Assembly: GCF_014203275.1 (NCBI RefSeq) | Contig: NZ_JACHIP010000024.1 | Span: 1-36,138, forward strand | Origin: Granulicella aggregans | GTDB taxonomy: Bacteria > Acidobacteriota > Terriglobia > Terriglobales > Acidobacteriaceae | Length of the DNA: 36,138 bases | Direction: 5' to 3' | Part shown: one piece after another, positions 33,149 through 36,138 of the stretch | How positions within the stretch are numbered: the first letter of the stretch is position 1 | Layout: each line of letters begins with the position of its first letter | Program-made: the position numbers and the translations under genes | Notes under the pieces: model-generated | Seen by the model: only the letters and a program-made list of their open reading frames with translations | Told to the model about the DNA's origin: nothing | Databases searched by the model: none

Positions 33149-34093
33149 TCAGTCGAACCTTGGGATGTCCGGTACACTACTTTCGCCTGGAAGTAGTCTG
33201 ATTCCCCGACCGTCAGTGTGCTCTTTAATGCTCGGCGCTGCTTTTCTAAATGCCATTCTGACGACCTCCATTTGCTTCAGGAACTCGCGCTTAAATTCAT
33301 GACGTCCCTGGCGGGTGTCCGCGTAATTGGCCCCAAACTGAAGCTGTAGCTTGCCCCATGGAATGTCAGTGGGCCGGCTAAGATACTTCATCCGGTAATT
33401 CAGCCACAGGTAAAGATCGAGAGCTAGCGGACTTTGCGTCTTCTCTCGAATCACTTGGACAACTCGCATATCGAAGGGGACGGGTCGGTTGGTAATCTCT
33501 TTATAGAAGGCCTCGCTTAGCAGAATAGTGGAAGACCAAAGTCCAGGCTGATCTGACTTCCCTGCCTGCTTCTCCTCCCACAAAAACTCTGCTTCTTCGA
33601 TCATGCCAACCTGACGCAAGCTCCAAGAACGACCATTGTCATAGGTCACCGACAGAGTAGAAGAGGCCATGCGCTTCATCTGGTCCCGCAGTCGGGTTAT
33701 AGTGCCTGTCTTTCCACCCGTCAGCGAAAGGTTTAGCTGCATCATGAACTCAGTTAGAGAGTGCCCCAACTCTAGCCGCCTGTTCTTCTTGAACATAGCT
33801 TCACGGGTCATCCACATAAACATCAGGCGAGGCAATACACCGAAAGGAAGGCCTACGTCGGAGGGAGCCATGATTGTTAATCGGAAGTTATTTGCTACAC
33901 GCGAGAACTCATTGGCAGGAATTCGCCGGTAGGGAAAACAGGCCTGAACGAGCATCCGAGCGATATAACCTCGCTCTTCCTCGTTGGGATCGCGCTCGCT
34001 GATAGACGCCATGAGCTCAACCAACTCGCGCGATCGATCATCCGTTATGCTATTGCCCCCAAACAAATCAGACTGTTCTTCGTTAAATTCCAT
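33149..34093 (-). CDS. Plasmid replication initiator, RepA-like
   Basis: From the ATG at 34093 the product is 314 residues (a TTG one codon earlier is possible). It matches the plasmid-encoded RepA family. The first half has the FPYRRIPANEFSRVANNFRL and FGVLPRLMFMWMTREA blocks. The C-terminal region contains IREKTQSPLALDLYLWLNYR and then WGKLQLQFGANY, typical of these initiators. It should bind the seven iterons immediately downstream and load host replication proteins. The start codon lies 10 bp from an array of ATGTCTAC-like octamers (34103-34142), and no good Shine-Dalgarno sequence is present. Expression is probably repressed by the protein that binds those octamers. Confidence 0.87.
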   Translation of the reverse strand: MEFNEEQSDLFGGNSITDDRSRELVELMASISERDPNEEERGYIARMLVQACFPYRRIPANEFSRVANNFRLTIMAPSDVGLPFGVLPRLMFMWMTREAMFKKNRRLELGHSLTEFMMQLNLSLTGGKTGTITRLRDQMKRMASSTLSVTYDNGRSWSLRQVGMIEEAEFLWEEKQAGKSDQPGLWSSTILLSEAFYKEITNRPVPFDMRVVQVIREKTQSPLALDLYLWLNYRMKYLSRPTDIPWGKLQLQFGANYADTRQGRHEFKREFLKQMEVVRMAFRKAAPSIKEHTDGRGIRLLPGESSVPDIPRFD

Positions 34094-34102
34094 CAAGCCT
34101 AC

Positions 34103-34142
34103 CTATCTACATGTCTACATATCGACATGTCTTCTTGTCTAC
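34103..34142. promoter_or_regulatory. Octamer array in front of rep
   Basis: Five in-phase 8-bp units on the plus strand: CTATCTAC, ATGTCTAC, ATATCGAC, ATGTCTTC and TTGTCTAC. They end 10 bp before the rep start codon. The consensus is ATGTCTAC (GTAGACAT in the direction of the genes). Confidence 0.8.
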
Positions 34143-34148
34143 AATGAT

Positions 34149-34472
34149 TCATGCGATTGGGGGAAGATCGTACTTACGAAAGAGATCGTTGAGAGCCTCT
34201 TGCAAAAGCTCCTGCATAGTCTTGTCGCTCTCTATCGCGGCTTTTTTAATCTGCCGAGACACTTCCGGCTCGAAAAATCCTGTAATTGGCTTCTTCCCTG
34301 CTCGAGAGGGTGCTACAGATCTTAATAGTTGAGGCTTCGACTTGTCTTCATCGGATTGGGCCTGCTGGACCTCAATGTCCCGTGCCGGTTGCCGGGAAAA
34401 GGAATGTCCTGCCGCCTGACTCAATGCGTGGGCCATAGAATTTCGTTTCAACGTAATCCTCCGAGGTGCCAT
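34149..34472 (-). CDS. Ribbon-helix-helix partition or antitoxin-like protein
   Basis: The product is 107 residues. The first 55 are basic and probably unfolded. The last 50 form a ribbon-helix-helix domain (KPITGFFEPEVSRQIKKAAI then TMQELLQEALNDLFRKYDLP). It follows a short ParA gene on the same strand, the arrangement of type Ib partition systems, where a ParG- or omega-like protein binds the centromere and stimulates the ParA ATPase through a flexible N-terminus. It is also the best candidate to bind the octamer arrays around it. No Shine-Dalgarno sequence is evident before the ATG, which sits within an octamer cluster. Confidence 0.8.
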   Translation of the reverse strand: MAPRRITLKRNSMAHALSQAAGHSFSRQPARDIEVQQAQSDEDKSKPQLLRSVAPSRAGKKPITGFFEPEVSRQIKKAAIESDKTMQELLQEALNDLFRKYDLPPIA

Positions 34473-34533
34473 ACGACATTACTACTCATAGACATAATGT
34501 AATTGCTACATGCATTCATGTCTACATGTCTAA
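34473..34533. promoter_or_regulatory. Octamer array between parA and the ribbon-helix-helix gene
   Basis: On the plus strand, four in-phase units at 34502-34533: ATTGCTAC, ATGCATTC, ATGTCTAC and ATGTCTAA. In the opposite orientation, ATGTCTAT (34488-34495) and ATGTCGTA (34472-34479), 16 bp apart and in phase. The last plus-strand unit runs into the end of parA. Confidence 0.75.
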
Positions 34534-35142
34534 TTGTTTCCGCACCCATTTGTACAATTCGTGCGCTTCCTCGGCGGCCTTGCCTAATGGCTCGTATTCC
34601 TGCGCAACTTGCCCGTTTACCAAACAGTGATAGTAGGCCGCCCGCATCGAGAGATGAACGGGAGCGATAGGAGCATCGTAGGTACCGATGGCCATATCTG
34701 CTTCAGAAGCAAGCCCCCCGCGCGGAGGAACGGCATTGACAACCACGGCAAAGGGCTTCTTCGCTAGGCGCGCAAGCTCAATTGACGAGCCTATGGCTTT
34801 CAAGTCGAGCAGATGTGGTCTGCAGGGGATAAGCACTAGATCGGCTGCGCGAGCCGCCGAAAGCGACGAGCTTTCTGAATTGGGCGAGGTGTCGATTACA
34901 ACAAAAGCAGCTCCTTGCTTCTCCGCTTCAGCCAAGATCACACCCAATCTATTTACTTGTGCGGGCTGGACTATGGGTGTCTCATCTTCTCGAAGATCCT
35001 TCCACGTCGCGGCACTCGCCTGAGGATCAAGGTCGATGATTACAGTGGGCTTTCCATCCCTCTCTGCCGCGACAGCTAAATGCAGAGCTACTGTCGTCTT
35101 TCCGACGCCACCTTTTTGCGAAACGATTGCTACTGTCTTCAT
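34522..35142 (-). CDS. parA: ParA-family partition ATPase (short, type Ib)
   Basis: The product is 206 residues with the deviant Walker A KGGVGKTT at 10-17, the switch region IDLDPQASAATW at about 36-47, and VVIDTSPN at about 81-88. It lacks the N-terminal DNA-binding extension of type Ia ParA, as expected for type Ib systems, in which the small partner protein does the promoter regulation. It would pattern the nucleoid and move plasmid copies apart. The ATG (35142) lies inside an octamer and has no Shine-Dalgarno sequence. The downstream ribbon-helix-helix gene is the partner. Confidence 0.92.
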   Translation of the reverse strand: MKTVAIVSQKGGVGKTTVALHLAVAAERDGKPTVIIDLDPQASAATWKDLREDETPIVQPAQVNRLGVILAEAEKQGAAFVVIDTSPNSESSSLSAARAADLVLIPCRPHLLDLKAIGSSIELARLAKKPFAVVVNAVPPRGGLASEADMAIGTYDAPIAPVHLSMRAAYYHCLVNGQVAQEYEPLGKAAEEAHELYKWVRKQLDM

Positions 35143-35196
35143 GTCTACATGTTCTATACGTTATTTTCCGACATTGCAACATGTCTACATGTTGTA
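35133..35196. promoter_or_regulatory. Octamers and 18-bp palindrome over the parA start
   Basis: ATGTCTAC occurs at 35141-35148, flanked in phase by CTGTCTTC (35133-35140) and ATGTTCTA. It occurs again at 35181-35188 inside the palindrome CAACATGTCTACATGTTG (35177-35194), whose 8-bp arms are perfect. The parA ATG overlaps the first copy. This is the probable parA operator and may be part of the centromere. Confidence 0.8.
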
Positions 35197-35231
35197 ACGT
35201 CGCATTGCCTCATTGCGGAGCTAAGCGTCAC

Positions 35232-35828
35232 TCAGTCAGAGCTTGAGTGGTCTGCAGGTACCGTTCTTTCAGAGCGCTCCCTCTCCATCGCTTCGAGCTC
35301 TGCGAAAAGAGCATCGATCTCCAGAGCGACTTCGGGCACTTCTGGCGGCATCTCCGGCTCGTAGGCCTGGGCGAAGGCATCGACATCGGTCTCGAGCACC
35401 CTGGCGAGCGCAAACATCGCCTCCGCCAACTGTTCCACGGTAGCGAAGCTGACCTCCAGCCGCCCCCGGCTCAAAGCGATCGACTCGGGCAGGGAACTGA
35501 GCGTGGCGGGCTCGGTGTCGCGGGGAACCAGCGCCCGCACCTTCTTCCTGGAGACGCCGGCCTTCTCCGCGCGGACCTGCTCGAAGAGAGCACCGACATC
35601 CTCGGCCTCGCGCACCCGGTCGAGGAAGACCACCAAAGCCTCGCGCTCTACGAGCAGGGAAGTACCGATCTTGACCGTCGGCAGCATCTCGAAGAGCTTT
35701 TGGGCGGCGCGGGGCTGCAGCTCGAAGAGCTGTTCCAGGTCGCGGCGGCCGTAGTGCGAACGCACGGAGTTGGCGACGGAACGGCGGATCTCATGGAGGC
35801 GCGGGAGCCAGGAGATGGGGCGCGGCAT
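35232..35828 (-). CDS. Conserved hypothetical protein upstream of parA
   Basis: The product is 198 residues. The N-terminal 75 residues (RSHYGRRDLEQLFELQPRAA, then QKLFEMLPTVKIGTSLLVER and EALVVFLDRV) look like a helix-turn-helix or DNA-binding fold. The rest is helical and acidic and contains an ALSRGRLEVSF strand-like segment. I recall similar proteins in acidobacterial genomes without a known function. AGGAGG lies about 11 bases before the ATG. It ends 90 bp before parA on the same strand, so it may be part of the replication/partition block. No function is assigned. Confidence 0.7.
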   Translation of the reverse strand: MPRPISWLPRLHEIRRSVANSVRSHYGRRDLEQLFELQPRAAQKLFEMLPTVKIGTSLLVEREALVVFLDRVREAEDVGALFEQVRAEKAGVSRKKVRALVPRDTEPATLSSLPESIALSRGRLEVSFATVEQLAEAMFALARVLETDVDAFAQAYEPEMPPEVPEVALEIDALFAELEAMERERSERTVPADHSSSD

Positions 35829-35895
35829 GGCGGGCGAGCCCTCCTAAAGGGAGCAACAGCGCTAGTTTAGGAGGTTTCGGGAGGGAAGGGAATAG

Positions 35896-35911
35896 CTGCG
35901 CGATCGCGCAG
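35896..35911. other. Perfect 16-bp palindrome
   Basis: CTGCGCGATCGCGCAG is its own reverse complement. It lies 68 bp upstream of the hypothetical gene that precedes parA, in otherwise non-coding DNA, and could be an operator or a site for a site-specific DNA-binding protein. It contains GCGATCGC, a motif that is highly repeated in some genomes. Confidence 0.6.
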
Positions 35912-35947
35912 TAACTGCCTAAATCTCACTTCGCCAGGAGGGCTTTT

Positions 35948-35979
35948 TACTACAACATAAAGGACGTTATGTTGTAGTA
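35948..35979. other. 13-bp perfect inverted repeat
   Basis: Arms TACTACAACATAA (35948-35960) and TTATGTTGTAGTA (35967-35979) surround AGGACG. It is AT-rich compared with its surroundings, with TTTTT just before the left arm. It could be an operator, a terminator reading leftward, or a recombination site. No nearby gene explains it. Confidence 0.7.
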
Positions 35980-36021
35980 CTTCGGGTCGCGAACTGTTAA
36001 TCTCGTTTCGTGGAATATCCC

Positions 36022-36138
36022 CTATCGATCACCAGTCTTATCGGGGGTAAACCCAACATTGCTGTCACCAAGGGCAATCTGGTACAGGGCGGTGATGGTG
36101 GGTTCTAGGTAGCTGCGCCGCACCAGCCCCTTAAACTT
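36022..36138 (-). CDS. C-terminal end of an unidentified gene, partial
   Basis: An open frame enters from the right edge and ends at TAG (36022-36024). The 38 visible residues begin KFKGLVRRSYLEPTITALYQ and end in a charged tail (TPDKTGDR). This is too little to name the family. Coding is plausible because the frame is open over all 117 bases and the amino-acid composition looks natural, with helix-like RRSYLEPTITALYQIAL. Confidence 0.4.
   Translation of the reverse strand, partial: KFKGLVRRSYLEPTITALYQIALGDSNVGFTPDKTGDR

Overview
The window looks like part of a plasmid, or an integrated mobilizable plasmid, from an Acidobacteriota species (Terriglobia/Acidobacteriaceae type). Four features point that way: a very large Oar-like TonB-dependent receptor with an N-terminal carboxypeptidase-regulatory domain, two ADOP-type ABC permeases of about 800 residues, an Oar-receptor/DeoR divergon, and a small omega-like RNA polymerase subunit of acidobacterial flavour. 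No rRNA, tRNA or CRISPR array was seen.

Layout. Positions 1-232 hold the end of an IS5-group element that stops exactly at the stop codon of cutC. Positions 233-5622 are a nutrient-uptake block: cutC and the receptor on the minus strand, and a DeoR-family regulator divergent from them. Positions 5700-8071 are a less GC-rich island with two secreted proteins, one a putative HExxH metallopeptidase and the other a beta-rich protein. Positions 8372-11419 encode a MobF (TrwC/TraI-like) relaxase-helicase. Positions 11505-20288 are cargo: two small uncharacterised proteins, an omega-like subunit, an ECF sigma/anti-sigma pair and two ADOP permeases. Positions 20651-23567 are a mobilization operon (ribbon-helix-helix protein, VirD4/TraD-type coupling protein, small protein), preceded by an array of GTTTAC-type inverted repeats. 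Positions 24202-27173 hold small membrane proteins, a frameshifted HAD phosphatase and a DUF2130 protein with a possible nuclease core. Positions 27427-29853 are an IS630-family and an IS5-family element sharing one target site. Positions 29895-32270 hold a membrane protein, a histone-H1-like AT-hook protein and a TacA/TacT-type toxin-antitoxin pair. Positions 32542-35828 are the plasmid core: an iteron origin (seven copies of a 16-bp repeat), a RepA-like initiator, a ribbon-helix-helix partition protein, a short ParA and an uncharacterised protein. The window ends in two strong palindromes and the 3' end of an unidentified minus-strand gene.

How the parts work together. Rep and the iterons would drive replication. 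ParA and the ribbon-helix-helix protein would segregate the plasmid. The relaxase, coupling protein and mob ribbon-helix-helix protein would process DNA for transfer. No type IV secretion genes lie in the window, so on this evidence the element is mobilizable. The TA pair would stabilise it.

The most unusual signal is a family of in-phase 8-bp repeats (consensus ATGTCTAC, + strand). They sit over the start regions of parA, of the ribbon-helix-helix gene and of rep, none of which has a convincing Shine-Dalgarno sequence. This suggests one octamer-binding protein controls both partition and replication and may also define the centromere. A related half-site, TTGTYTAC, forms palindromes in front of the mob operon, hinting that transfer may be tied into the same circuit.
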